64,000 bases of DNA, taken from Rhodococcus pseudokoreensis (lineage in GTDB: Bacteria; Actinomycetota; Actinomycetes; Mycobacteriales; Mycobacteriaceae). The position numbers were made by a program, and so were the translations under genes. Shown here piece after piece: positions 35,196 to 43,496 of this stretch. Every line of letters begins with the position of its first letter. The first letter of the stretch is position 1. A model generated the notes under the pieces. The model saw only the letters and a program-made list of their open reading frames with translations, was not told the DNA's origin and searched no databases. The DNA lies in NCBI RefSeq assembly GCF_017068395.1, contig NZ_CP070619.1, positions 2,108,001-2,172,000 on the forward strand, read 5' to 3'.

Positions 35196-36427
35196 CGCCG
35201 CGCTCCTTGCTTCGAGCCGGCAGACTTCGCCGCGGTCTTACGCGGGCGGCCACGGCGAGCCGGCGGCTTGTCCTCACTCGCGGCCGCCGTCTTACGCGGG
35301 CGGCCACGGCGAGCCGGCGGCTTGTCCTCAGCCTCCTCCGGCTCCTCGTCCTCGTCTGATTCCTCCGGCTCCTCAGGCTCGCCTTCGTCCGTTTCGGCAG
35401 ACTCCTCGTCCTCGTCTGATTCCTCCGGCTCCTCGGACTCGTCCTCGTCTGTTTCGGCAGAGTCGTCGGTCTCGTCCTCGTCGCCCTCGTCCAGCTGCGC
35501 TTCGTCCTGCTCGTCCTCGTCGGGCCGCGCTTCGTCCTCCTCCGGCTCGACCACCTTGCCGTCCCGGATCTCCCCGCGCCAGCCCTCGAGTTCGTCAGGA
35601 TGGAGAATGGACTGCGTCATGACATGACGCCCAAAATGCTTCAACTCCAGCCGCGCTCGCCGCCCCTGTGCACGCCACAGGTTTCCCGTCCTCTCGAACA
35701 AGCCCTTCGGGTGATACTCCAGTATCAGCAGGATGCGGGTGAGATCGGGAGTCACCTCGTGGAACGTCACCGCACCATCGATGAAACCCTTGGCCCCCTT
35801 CGACCGCCACACGATCCGCTCATCGGGAACCTGCTCGAGAATCGACGCTTCCCACGTTCGATGCGAGAGGAAAATCTGGGCCTTCCACTCGAGCTTCTCG
35901 TCCGATTCCTGTTCCACCCGCTCGACCTTCTTCATGAAGGAGGGAAAGTCGGCGAATTGAGTCCACTGGTTGTAGGCCACCTGCACCGGGACACCGACAT
36001 CGATCGTTTCGACGATGTTGGTCAACTTGAGCTTCTTGCCCTTACCGCCACCGCCGCCGCTGACCGCGTCCTTCAGATTCGACGCGGTGTCCTTCACCTT
36101 GTCGGTCAGCCCGGAGAACAGTGACTTGCCGTCGCCCTTCCCGTCACCGTCGCCGTTGCCGTCACCGTTGCCGTTGCCGTTGTGTTCTTTGCCGGTGACT
36201 GCGGACAGCAGGCTTCCGCCGCCGCCCTCGGCGTAGTCGGTGAGCCGGTCGGTGGCGCCCGCCACCTTGTCGGAGACGGCGGAGACCGCTTTGTCGGTCA
36301 CGGTGCCGAGCAGGCCCTGTGCCGCCTTCTGCAGCGGTGACACCGATGCGGCCTTGCCGGAGGCACCGGAGACGTTCTTACGCAGCTTCTTCGCCGCACT
36401 GTCAAGGTTCGCAGTCATCGTCGTCAC
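35192..36427 (-). CDS. SRPBCC-domain protein of the gas-vesicle operon (GvpZ-like) with acidic and AT-hook-like tail
   Basis: A 411-residue protein in three parts. Residues 1 to about 135 are low-complexity, Ala/Gly/Lys-rich, with a run of GNGDG repeats. About 135-280 form an SRPBCC/polyketide-cyclase-like domain ([40 protein letters not shown]). From about 290 comes a long Asp/Glu repeat region, then two copies of [13 protein letters not shown], whose RGRPRK core is AT-hook-like. Actinobacterial gvp clusters carry an SRPBCC protein (gvpZ position), but the tail is unusual and may bind DNA or a basic partner. Function unknown. Confidence 0.75.
   Translation of the reverse strand: MTTMTANLDSAAKKLRKNVSGASGKAASVSPLQKAAQGLLGTVTDKAVSAVSDKVAGATDRLTDYAEGGGGSLLSAVTGKEHNGNGNGDGNGDGDGKGDGKSLFSGLTDKVKDTASNLKDAVSGGGGGKGKKLKLTNIVETIDVGVPVQVAYNQWTQFADFPSFMKKVERVEQESDEKLEWKAQIFLSHRTWEASILEQVPDERIVWRSKGAKGFIDGAVTFHEVTPDLTRILLILEYHPKGLFERTGNLWRAQGRRARLELKHFGRHVMTQSILHPDELEGWRGEIRDGKVVEPEEDEARPDEDEQDEAQLDEGDEDETDDSAETDEDESEEPEESDEDEESAETDEGEPEEPEESDEDEEPEEAEDKPPARRGRPRKTAAASEDKPPARRGRPRKTAAKSAGSKQGARR
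35235..35330. repeat. Tandem 42-bp coding repeat (AT-hook-like units)
   Basis: The same 42 bases occur at 35235-35276 and 35289-35330, encoding the two RGRPRK units of the SRPBCC protein tail. Further imperfect repeats upstream encode its acidic [10 protein letters not shown] units. Confidence 0.75.
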
Positions 36428-37020
36428 TTCCGGGTGCGTCGAATGGGGATAACATCGGTCGTCGTCTTGGCGCGCGCCTTCCGGGCGCCGGTGGCGGTTT
36501 CGTCCTCGTCGTCGTCGTTATTCGTCGACGACCGGGACCGTGATCGGGGCCGGGAACTACCGCTGCTCGAGGTGCGGCGGCGCGGGGCCGGGCGCTTGCG
36601 GGCGCGGGGCGCCTCGTCCTCGGCTTCGTCGTCCTCGGCGGTCTCGTTCTCCTCGTACTCGTCGTCGTAGTCGTCCTCGGGCTCCTCACGACGCCCGCGC
36701 TTGGACCCCTTCCCACCCGAGGCATCGTCGCCGCCCGATTGCAACCGGGAGTTGAGCGAATCGATCCGGTGACTGGCTGCGGTCACCGCGGCCGTCTTCG
36801 CCGCGTTCATCAACTCCTTGCGGACCGTCGCTCCGAGCTTGGCGACCTCGGGCGAATCCGCGAGCAGCTTGCCGGCCTGACCGAGCACACCGAGTGATCC
36901 GGAGGGAAACCGGCTGGATGCTCCGGCGCCCGCGAGCATCAGCGCCAGCTTCATCTTGTGCGTGCGGCCCAGCATGTATCCCGCGCCCACGGCCAACGCC
37001 ATCTGACCTTTGCCTGTCAT
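36424..37020 (-). CDS. GvpY-like hypothetical protein of the gas-vesicle operon
   Basis: A 198-residue protein at the head of the operon. The N-terminus GQMALAVGAGYMLGRTHKMK with ALMLAGAGA is small-residue-rich and hydrophobic. The middle holds a helical VRKELMNAAKTAAVTAASHR segment. The C-terminal half is alternating acidic and Arg/Ser-rich low-complexity sequence. This matches the GvpY-type proteins encoded next to gvpZ in actinobacterial clusters, sometimes misnamed primase. AAAGGGG precedes the ATG. The function is unknown. Confidence 0.65.
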   Translation of the reverse strand: MTGKGQMALAVGAGYMLGRTHKMKLALMLAGAGASSRFPSGSLGVLGQAGKLLADSPEVAKLGATVRKELMNAAKTAAVTAASHRIDSLNSRLQSGGDDASGGKGSKRGRREEPEDDYDDEYEENETAEDDEAEDEAPRARKRPAPRRRTSSSGSSRPRSRSRSSTNNDDDEDETATGARKARAKTTTDVIPIRRTRK

Positions 37021-37305
37021 CGCCCAACCCCTTTGTCGAGTAGATGTGGTGCACCTCGGCGCCGGCGTCGGCGAAAGGGTGGGGGCCGTGGTCGGTGGGT
37101 GGTGCGTTCGTTCCCCCGCCGACTACCCCGGGGCGGCGACGCTCAATCCGCCACGGAACGTTGCCCGAGCCGGGACAGTCGCCGACGACGCAAGCCAGGA
37201 CCCCAAGTGGCTCGGGAGGCCGTTCCGCCTCGAGCACCTGGCCGCGCGTATGCGCCGAAACGGTGAAAACCTGCTGATACCAACGCTATCCGGACTCCCA
37301 AGGTC

Positions 37306-37503
37306 AGTTTTCTCGGGCTGGTCGCGGATCGACTCCGGTAGGCGAGTGGCCTCCGGGATCTCGTCGACGATCTCCCTGGTGATGGTCTCCTCGACGCAGC
37401 GGCCCCTCACCAGGTACTGGGCGCAGCCCTCCAGTTCGTGGAGAGCGGAGGCGAACTTCTCCTCGTGCTCGGCGAGCAACTCGTTGATTACCGCTATCCG
37501 GTC
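37306..37503 (-). pseudogene. GvpL/GvpF relic
   Basis: A 66-residue internal segment of a GvpL/F protein: [20 protein letters not shown], then [20 protein letters not shown] and SIRDQPEK. It aligns with the middle of the protein at 32561 but lacks everything before and after it. Flanking sequence in the same frame is not gvp-like. It is a third, dead copy of the gene, upstream of the intact operon. Confidence 0.75.
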
Positions 37504-38086
37504 CGGACAGGAGGACACCAACCGACCGCCAGGTCTGAGGTTTTCAGGGAAACCCGCGTAGCGCAGTTGCATGCGGGTACCCGCTGAGTACGCCGCCCCG
37601 CGCCGTAATGGCGGACCGGGCGGCCAGCCCCGCTCCGGCCGCCGAACCCCTCGGCCCGCGGGGTGTCCCGCCGCGCGCGGGCCGAGGTCGAGTGCTAGCC
37701 CACCCCGCCTCGGCCGCGCGCGCCACCCACAATGCCAAAGAAGTGCGTACTCGCTGTTAGAACCAGGAAACTCTTTCCCACCGTCACCGATGCGACCACA
37801 ATTTCTGCCATGGACGTCACCGAACGGCCGCACATCGACATGGTGCGCACACATCTGATTCAGCGATACCAATTGACGCCATCACCTCCGACGCACCCTG
37901 CGAACGGCCGCCGGGTCCTGGCCTCTGGGGATTCGGGCCCGTTTCTACTCGCAGAGCTTCGCGAAGACCACATCGCATCCCGGCGCGCGCACGTCGAGGA
38001 CGTTGTTGATCTCCTCGGACTGCGCCCACGATCGGCAGCACGACGCGATGGGGATCGGAGACCGACCCCGTGTGCTAGGGCAGGGC
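37504..38086. other. Gene-free region between gas-vesicle relic and arsenic locus
   Basis: No gene can be supported. A minus-strand segment ending at 37945 reads SEEINNVLDVRAPGCDVVF, then AKLCE and a stop, which looks like the tail of a lost protein. I do not recognise it. Confidence 0.4.
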
Positions 38087-38446
38087 CTAAATGCAGCAGT
38101 TCGGGTCGAGCACCTGCCGCAGCGCATTGAGGGCGTCGCCGCGGGCGCAGTAGTAGACGTTCATGCCGCGGCGGGTCGCCTCGACCATGCCGGCCTTTTT
38201 CAGTTGGCCGAGGTGGTGGCTGACGGTCGATTCCGACAGGCCGACACCGGTAGCGAGATCGCAGGTGCAGACCTCGCCGTCGTCGGCGGTGAACAGGATC
38301 GACATCAGCTTGATCCGCACCGGATCGGCCAGCGCCTTGAGCCGCAACGCGACCTGCAGGGCGGCGTCGTCGTCCATCGGTGCGGCCGACACCGGTGCGC
38401 AGCAGATCGGGGCACTGACATCGACCACGGGCAGTGTCTTCGGCAT
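38087..38446 (-). CDS. arsR: ArsR-family metalloregulator
   Basis: A 119-residue ArsR/SmtB repressor. The winged helix-turn-helix lies at about 30-100 (LKALADPVRIKLMSIL, SESTVSHHLGQLKKAGMVEA). Candidate arsenite ligands are the Cys pair of EVCTCDL, with CC pairs near both termini (PICCAP, PNCCI). It is divergent from the arsI gene, and two inverted operator arms lie between them. It should repress itself and arsI and release on trivalent arsenic. Confidence 0.9.
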   Translation of the reverse strand: MPKTLPVVDVSAPICCAPVSAAPMDDDAALQVALRLKALADPVRIKLMSILFTADDGEVCTCDLATGVGLSESTVSHHLGQLKKAGMVEATRRGMNVYYCARGDALNALRQVLDPNCCI

Positions 38447-38469
38447 ACGGAAAAGTCTACCCAGCTTCT

Positions 38470-38525
38470 TGACTTATGTCGAAAAGGTGAGATTCTGAAG
38501 TTGCCCACTAATTCGACATAAGTCA
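38470..38525. promoter_or_regulatory. Divergent arsR/arsI operator-promoter with perfect 14-bp inverted arms
   Basis: TGACTTATGTCGAA (38470-38483) and its exact reverse complement (38512-38525) are separated by 28 bp. Each arm carries a GAC-N4-GTC dyad. TTGACT at 38469-38474 can act as a -35 element toward arsI, and the other arm occupies the mirrored place for arsR. Confidence 0.8.
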
Positions 38526-38543
38526 CACAGGTTGGAGAGTGTC

Positions 38544-39032
38544 ATGTCCCGCACCCAGCTCGCCCTCAACGTCGACAACATCGAGGAGGCGGTCACGTTC
38601 TACTCGACGCTGTTCAATGCCCAACCGGCCAAGGTCAAGCCGGGCTACGCGAACTTCGCGATCGCCGAGCCCCCGCTGAAGTTGGTGTTGATCGAGAACC
38701 CCGGTTCCGGGGGCACCCTCAATCACCTCGGGGTGGAGGTGGAGTCCTCGGAGAAGGTGCACGCGGAGATCGCCCGCCTGAGCGGCGAGGGCCTGTTCAC
38801 CGAGGAGGAGATCGGCACCACGTGTTGTTTCGCCACCCAGGACAAGGTGTGGGTGACCGGCCCGGCCGGGGAGAAATGGGAGGTCTACACCGTGCTGGCC
38901 GATTCCGAGAGCTTCGGCCACAGCCCTCGACACCAGGACGGGGATTCGGAAGGCGGCATGTGCTGCGGCACCACCGCGGCCGCCGAGAGCGACGCATCGG
39001 CCGAGAACGCGGGCACTGCGTCCTGCTGCTGA
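38544..39032 (+). CDS. arsI: ArsI/CadI-family glyoxalase-fold (VOC) protein
   Basis: A 162-residue vicinal-oxygen-chelate protein. QLALNVDNIEEAVTFYSTLF begins the fold. His in LNHLGVEVES and Glu in KWEVYTVL are expected Fe ligands. The vicinal Cys pair in GTTCCFATQDKVWV is the trivalent-organoarsenical site of ArsI C-As lyases. The Cys-rich end (MCCGTT and TASCC) is an extension that may bind As(III). Mycobacterial CadI belongs to the same family and lies next to arsR and acr3 genes. Start 38544 has GGAG six bases upstream. Confidence 0.85.
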   Translation: MSRTQLALNVDNIEEAVTFYSTLFNAQPAKVKPGYANFAIAEPPLKLVLIENPGSGGTLNHLGVEVESSEKVHAEIARLSGEGLFTEEEIGTTCCFATQDKVWVTGPAGEKWEVYTVLADSESFGHSPRHQDGDSEGGMCCGTTAAAESDASAENAGTASCC

Positions 39033-39112
39033 ATGCCGGCCCTGACGAACATGGGTCGGCGGGCACGACCTTGCCGGCGGACCCCGTCGACCCATGCACG
39101 GGTGGTTCAGGT

Positions 39113-39526
39113 TCAGGAAGCCTCGACAGGCAGGAGTTCGGTGATCAGGTCCTCGACCCTGGTGCGGATCTGGTCGCGTATCGGGCGGACCGCGTCGACG
39201 CCTTTGCCGGCCGGGTCGTCGAGGACCCAGTCCCGGTTACTCTTTCCGGGGAACACCGGGCAGGTGTCTCCGCAACCCATGGTGATCACCACGTCCGAGG
39301 CCTGCACCGCGTCCACGGTGAGGATCTTCGGGGACGCGGTGGAGATGTCGATACCCAATTCGGCCATCGCCGCCACGGCGGCCGGGTTCACCCGATAGGC
39401 CGGGGCGGACCCGGCGGAGCGGACCTCGATCCGATCACCGGCGAGGTGTGCGAGGAAGCCGGCAGCCATCTGGGAACGGCCGGCGTTGTGGACGCAGACG
39501 AACAGCACACTCGGCTTGTCGATCAC
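39113..39526 (-). CDS. arsC: Arsenate reductase, low-molecular-weight phosphatase type
   Basis: A 137-residue ArsC. The P-loop CVHNAGRS (Cys-X5-Arg-Ser) near residue 11 binds arsenate, two further cysteines in GCGDTCPVFPG provide the redox relay, and DWVLDDPAGK holds the general acid Asp. It reduces arsenate to arsenite for export by the adjacent carrier. Its GTG start overlaps the acr3 stop (GTGA). It could use thioredoxin or mycothiol/mycoredoxin; the sequence alone does not decide. In some mycobacteria ArsC is fused to the carrier; here it is separate. Confidence 0.9.
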   Translation of the reverse strand: MIDKPSVLFVCVHNAGRSQMAAGFLAHLAGDRIEVRSAGSAPAYRVNPAAVAAMAELGIDISTASPKILTVDAVQASDVVITMGCGDTCPVFPGKSNRDWVLDDPAGKGVDAVRPIRDQIRTRVEDLITELLPVEAS

Positions 39527-40611
39527 GGGGTAGGCACCTTTCCCGCGGTCGGGGCGAATCGGTTGCGCAGGGCGAGGGAAACGTAGACCAGGCCGACGAG
39601 GACGGGGACCTCGATCAGCGGGCCGACGACCCCGGCGAGGGCCTGCCCCGAGGTGGCACCGTAGGTGGCGATCGCGACGGCGATGGCGAGTTCGAAGTTG
39701 TTGCCCGCGGCGGTGAATGCGAGTGTGGTGGTGCGCTCGTAGCCCAGGCCCATGACGGCGCCGAGCAGGTAGCCGCCGCCCCACATGATCGCGAAGTACG
39801 CGAGCAGCGGGATCGCGATGCGCACGACGTCGAGCAGTCGGGAGGTGATCTGGTCGCCCTGGAGGGCGAAGAGGATCACGATGGTGAACAGCAAGCCGTA
39901 GAGGGCCCACGGTCCGATCCGCGGGATCAGCTTGGTCTCGTACCAGGTGCGGCCCTTGGCTTTTTCGCCGAACCGGCGGGTGAGGTAGCCGGCGAGCAGC
40001 GGGATGCCGAGAAAGATCAGCACCGATTTCGCGATCTGCCACGGTGAGGTGTCGATGGTGGTCTGCTCGAGCCCGAGCCAGCCGGGCAGGACGTCGAGGT
40101 AGAACCAGCCCAGGACCGCGAACATGATCACCTGGAAGATCGAGTTGAGCGCGACCAGGACGGCAGCGGCCTCCCGGTCGCCGCAGGCGAGGTCGTTCCA
40201 GATGATCACCATCGCGATGCAGCGGGCGAGACCGACGATGATCAGGCCGGTGCGGTACTCCGGCAGGTCCGGCAGCAGCAGCCAGGCCAGGGCGAACATC
40301 AGCGCCGGGCCGAGGACCCAGTTCAGCACCAGGGAGCCGATCAGCAAGCGGCGGTCGCCGGTGACGGTGTCGAGGCGGTCGTAGCGGACCTTCGCGAGCA
40401 CCGGGTACATCATGATCAGCAGCCCGGCGGCGATCGGCAGCGAGATACCGTCGATCTCCACCGCGGACAGGGCGCCCCCGAGGCCGGGGATCATCCGGCC
40501 CAGCAGCAGGCCGGCGACCATGGCGACGCCGATCCACACGGGCAGGAACCGGTCGAGGGTGGAGAGTTTCCCGACGACGGCCGGGTGCTGCTCGGTGGTG
40601 GCCTCAGTCAC
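39523..40611 (-). CDS. acr3: ACR3-family arsenite efflux carrier
   Basis: A 362-residue membrane protein with about ten transmembrane segments. GLARCIAMVIIWNDLACGD contains the conserved Cys needed for arsenite transport, and GPLIEVPVLVGLV holds the conserved Glu. GTG start at 40611 overlaps the arsR stop (GTGA), and the 3' end overlaps arsC. It exports As(III) using the proton motive force. Confidence 0.92.
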   Translation of the reverse strand: MTEATTEQHPAVVGKLSTLDRFLPVWIGVAMVAGLLLGRMIPGLGGALSAVEIDGISLPIAAGLLIMMYPVLAKVRYDRLDTVTGDRRLLIGSLVLNWVLGPALMFALAWLLLPDLPEYRTGLIIVGLARCIAMVIIWNDLACGDREAAAVLVALNSIFQVIMFAVLGWFYLDVLPGWLGLEQTTIDTSPWQIAKSVLIFLGIPLLAGYLTRRFGEKAKGRTWYETKLIPRIGPWALYGLLFTIVILFALQGDQITSRLLDVVRIAIPLLAYFAIMWGGGYLLGAVMGLGYERTTTLAFTAAGNNFELAIAVAIATYGATSGQALAGVVGPLIEVPVLVGLVYVSLALRNRFAPTAGKVPTP

Positions 40612-41003
40612 GCCGGGACCTCCGTCGACGCGCAGGCGGCGGACGGCACCGCGGGGCCACTCTCGGTCAGCAGCACCGCCGAAAGCTGTTGCAGCGCGGA
40701 CGGGATCACCCAGTAGTAGACCCAGGTGCCGCGGCGCTCGCAGTCCAGCAGTCCGGCCGAGCGCAGCACCTTCAGGTGATGGGAGATCGTCGGCTGCGTC
40801 AGGTCGAACGTCTCGGAGATATCGCAGACACACGCCTCGCCGCCCGCATGGGAGGCGACCAGCGACAGCAGCCGCAACCGGACCGGGTCCCCGAGCGCCC
40901 TGAACATCCGGGCCAGATCCCCGGCCCAGTCCTCGGTCAACGGTTCGCGGACCAGCGGGGAGCAGCACGGCTCGGCCTCAGCCGCCAGTCTCTGTTTCGA
41001 CAT
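40608..41003 (-). CDS. arsR: ArsR-family metalloregulator of the acr3-arsC operon
   Basis: A 131-residue ArsR repressor. The helix-turn-helix is FRALGDPVRLRLLSLV to LTQPTISHHLKVLRSAGLL. The As(III)-binding Cys pair is in EACVCDI, with an additional PCCSP near the N-terminus. It is the first gene of arsR-acr3-arsC. A 12-bp palindrome three bases upstream of the ATG is probably its own operator. Confidence 0.92.
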   Translation of the reverse strand: MSKQRLAAEAEPCCSPLVREPLTEDWAGDLARMFRALGDPVRLRLLSLVASHAGGEACVCDISETFDLTQPTISHHLKVLRSAGLLDCERRGTWVYYWVIPSALQQLSAVLLTESGPAVPSAACASTEVPA

Positions 41004-41005
41004 GC

Positions 41006-41017
41006 GTCAATATTGAC
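41006..41017. promoter_or_regulatory. Predicted ArsR operator before arsR-acr3-arsC
   Basis: GTCAATATTGAC, a perfect 12-bp palindrome two bases upstream of the start codon. With no ribosome-binding site visible, the mRNA may be leaderless or nearly so. Confidence 0.6.
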
Positions 41018-41350
41018 AGATATCGAATCCAACCGCGAATCCAGAGCGGACGGCACCTCGGTGATCACGTGCAGGTCGAAGCCGCGGAAGAACATCGTTT
41101 CCTCGAACTTGAGTACTAAGCCAGCCCATTCAGGGTCCGCGTCGACGCTGCAACGATCACCGACCCCGCGGGCAATCGGACCACATCACGGGCGCAGCGC
41201 CGATAGGAAACGCTGGCTCCGTCAATCTCCGGCCGCGTGTTGGTGCCGACGACGGACTCACAGGTCGGTGCCCACGAATCCGGTTGCCGTACTGGGCGAC
41301 ACTTTCTGCCACCTTCTACGAATTTCGACCGCTGGTTCTTTGAGGTGTGG
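41018..41350. other. Gene-free region upstream of ars operon
   Basis: No gene can be supported. A minus-strand segment at about 41035-41120 reads LKFEETMFFRGFDLHVITE, protein-like but with no start, no ribosome-binding site and no family I recognise; it is probably a relic. Confidence 0.35.
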
Positions 41351-41379
41351 GACGTGCCGACCTACACGGTCGGTACGTC
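41351..41379 (-). terminator. Hairpin downstream of the acyl-CoA ligase
   Basis: GACGTGCCGACC (41351-41362) pairs with GGTCGGTACGTC (41368-41379), one G-T pair, loop TACAC. It starts 20 bases past the stop codon of the minus-strand ligase. No U-run follows. Confidence 0.55.
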
Positions 41380-41398
41380 CAACACTGAAAACTCGATG

Positions 41399-42952
41399 TC
41401 AGTTGACCTGACGTCCGTGTCCGTCCCAGTACGGGCTACGCAGCTTGAACTTCTGCAGTTTCCCGGTCGCGGTGCGGGCCAACTCATCTCGGAACTCCAC
41501 CGAGGTCGGTGCCTTGTATCCGGCGAGGTGCTGCTTGCACCAGCCGATCAGTTCCGCCTCGGTGCTGTCGCCAGGCTCCACGTCCGGGTGCAGTACCACC
41601 AGGGCCTTGATCGTCTCTCCCCACTTCTCGCTCGGCACCGCGATCACGGCCACCTCGGACACCGCCGGGTGCGAGAACAGGCAGTCCTCGACCTCGATCG
41701 AGGACACGTTCTCACCGCCGGTGATGATCACGTCCTTCTTGCGGTCGGCGATGGTCAGATACCCGTCGTCGCCGATCGCGCCGCCGTCGCCGGTGTGGAA
41801 CCAGCCACCGGCCAACGCGGACTCGGTCTCCTCGGGCTTGTTCCAGTAGCCGTCCATCACCACGTTGGACCGGGCCAGCACCTCCCCGGCACCCTCATCA
41901 GCCTCCTCGATCTCCAGCCGGACACCGAGTGCCGGGGCGCCGGCCCGGATCAGTTTCGCCGCCCGGGCTTCGGGGTCGAGGTCGTCCCATTCGGCTCGGG
42001 TGCGGTTGACGGTCAGCAGCGGCGAGGTTTCGGTGAGGCCGTAGATCTGGATGAATTCCCAGCCGAGTTCCTCCTCGACCCGCACGACGGTCTTCGTCGG
42101 CGGCGGCGCACCGGCCATGATGATCCGCACCCGGTCCCGGCCGGGGATCTCGCCTTCCCAGGTCTGCGCGGCCTCGAGGACCGCGGACGCGACCGCCGGC
42201 GCCGCACAGAGCACCGTGACTCCGTGGTCGCGGACCCGGCGCAGGATCTCGGCGCCGTCGACCTTGCGCAGGATGATGTGCCGGGCCCCGACGCCGGTCA
42301 GCGCGAACGGTTGACCCCAGCCGTTGCAATGGAACATCGGCAGCGTGTGCAGGTACACGTCCCGGTCACCGATCCCCGCGTGCAACCCGAACGTGACCGC
42401 GTTGACCCAGATGTTGCGGTGGGTGATCTGCACACCCTTCGGGCGGGCGGTGGTGCCGGAGGTGTAGTTGATGGTGGCGGTGGCGGATTCGTCGGGCTCC
42501 CACGGCTGAGGGGCCGTTCCGGGGGCGGCGTAGAGGTCGGTGTCCGAGCCGAGGACGAACTTGTGCTCGCAGTCGACCTCCTCGAGCGCCTCCTCGAGTT
42601 CGGGGTCGACGTAGAGGACGCGGGCGCCGGAGTTCTCGACGATGTAGCGGACCTCGTCGGGGCGCAGCCGGAAATTGACCGGGACCAGCACCCTCCCCGA
42701 TCCGCTGACCCCGAAGAACGAGGTCATCAGCCGGCTCGAGTTGTGGCTGACGATCGCGACCCGCTCACCGGCGCCGATGCCGAGTTCGTCGAGCTTGGCG
42801 GCTTGGCGGCTGGCCAGGTCGGCGATCTCGGCGTAGGTCAGCGACCCCTGGGACGGGGCGGGTTGGTCGGGTTCGTCGACCACACCGATCCGATCCCCGT
42901 ACACGGTCGCCGCGCGGTCGAGAAAATCGTTGACACTGAACGGGACAAACAC
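41399..42952 (-). CDS. Acyl-CoA synthetase (AMP-forming), medium/long-chain type
   Basis: A 517-residue adenylate-forming ligase. INYTSGTTARPKGVQITHRN is the P-loop region, MFHCNGWGQPF a conserved substrate-pocket block. QIYGLTETSPL, GWFHTGDGGAIGDDGYL, the hinge DRKKDVIITGGENVSS and the C-terminal TATGKLQKFKLR with the catalytic Lys complete the set. The HCNGWG block is typical of medium/long-chain ligases of the FadD/AlkK type. The start at 42952 is GTG with GGAG very close (two bases), so the true start is uncertain. It stands alone and is not obviously part of the iol or ars operons. Confidence 0.88.
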   Translation of the reverse strand: MFVPFSVNDFLDRAATVYGDRIGVVDEPDQPAPSQGSLTYAEIADLASRQAAKLDELGIGAGERVAIVSHNSSRLMTSFFGVSGSGRVLVPVNFRLRPDEVRYIVENSGARVLYVDPELEEALEEVDCEHKFVLGSDTDLYAAPGTAPQPWEPDESATATINYTSGTTARPKGVQITHRNIWVNAVTFGLHAGIGDRDVYLHTLPMFHCNGWGQPFALTGVGARHIILRKVDGAEILRRVRDHGVTVLCAAPAVASAVLEAAQTWEGEIPGRDRVRIIMAGAPPPTKTVVRVEEELGWEFIQIYGLTETSPLLTVNRTRAEWDDLDPEARAAKLIRAGAPALGVRLEIEEADEGAGEVLARSNVVMDGYWNKPEETESALAGGWFHTGDGGAIGDDGYLTIADRKKDVIITGGENVSSIEVEDCLFSHPAVSEVAVIAVPSEKWGETIKALVVLHPDVEPGDSTEAELIGWCKQHLAGYKAPTSVEFRDELARTATGKLQKFKLRSPYWDGHGRQVN

Positions 42953-43207
42953 AACTCCTCCTACGTCGACTCGGACTCGGTGAGGGTGCTGCCACGGGGG
43001 TCGGGCACGCCGACAACGCCGCGGCCTTCGCGTCTTCTACATGCGTCCTCCTCACACGAGGTCATTACATCTTGGCCTGTGCCGAGTTGTGAGTCGAGGT
43101 GCGACTGTGTCCGCGGTCGGTTCCATCGAACGGTGCTCGACGCGTGGAAATGGGCAAGCCTGGACGTCGTGGTGAATTCGGACCTCTACACGTCTTCGAG
43201 AGCTCAT

Positions 43208-43265
43208 GAGGTGAATTTGAGGTGTTTCCCACCTTGATTGAGGCGCGAGTCACAGCAAGACTAAC
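43208..43265 (+). promoter_or_regulatory. iol promoter block 1
   Basis: A 58-bp block shared with 51918-51975 and 59932-59989. The 5' part begins GAGGTGAA. The core TTGATT (-35, 43234-43239), 17 bp and AAGACT (-10, 43257-43262) drive the aldehyde dehydrogenase-iolD operon. The leader to the first gene is about 220 nt. The rest of the 42953-43496 gap holds no gene that I can see. Confidence 0.75.
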
Positions 43266-43496
43266 TGCATGAGCACGAGCAGTAGTCCAACCACGCACGC
43301 CCTCCCCTCAGTTATCTCGTCCCGGACGGTCCCTCCGTCCTGAGTGCGAGTCCCCTTTCCGATTCGACACAAAGCCGTCGCCGAACGCGACGGATGTATT
43401 CGATTCGACACCACTGTTTTTCACCCGTTTGTTCTGTCGTGTCGTCTTGCCGCTGCGGCGGTGTGACGGCGAACGAGTCCCGATATGGAGTCCGAC

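Noticed and set aside
35192..35600. Asp/Glu and Gly/Asn low-complexity coding repeats considered as a frameshift artefact
   Set aside because: The frame stays open, overlaps its neighbours by ATGA at both ends and the RGRPRK repeat is in frame, so it is a genuine tail.
41237..43237. Plus-strand open frame of 666 codons opposite the acyl-CoA ligase
   Set aside because: It is the mirror of the ligase coding strand; the product has no recognisable fold and the ligase motifs on the other strand are complete.
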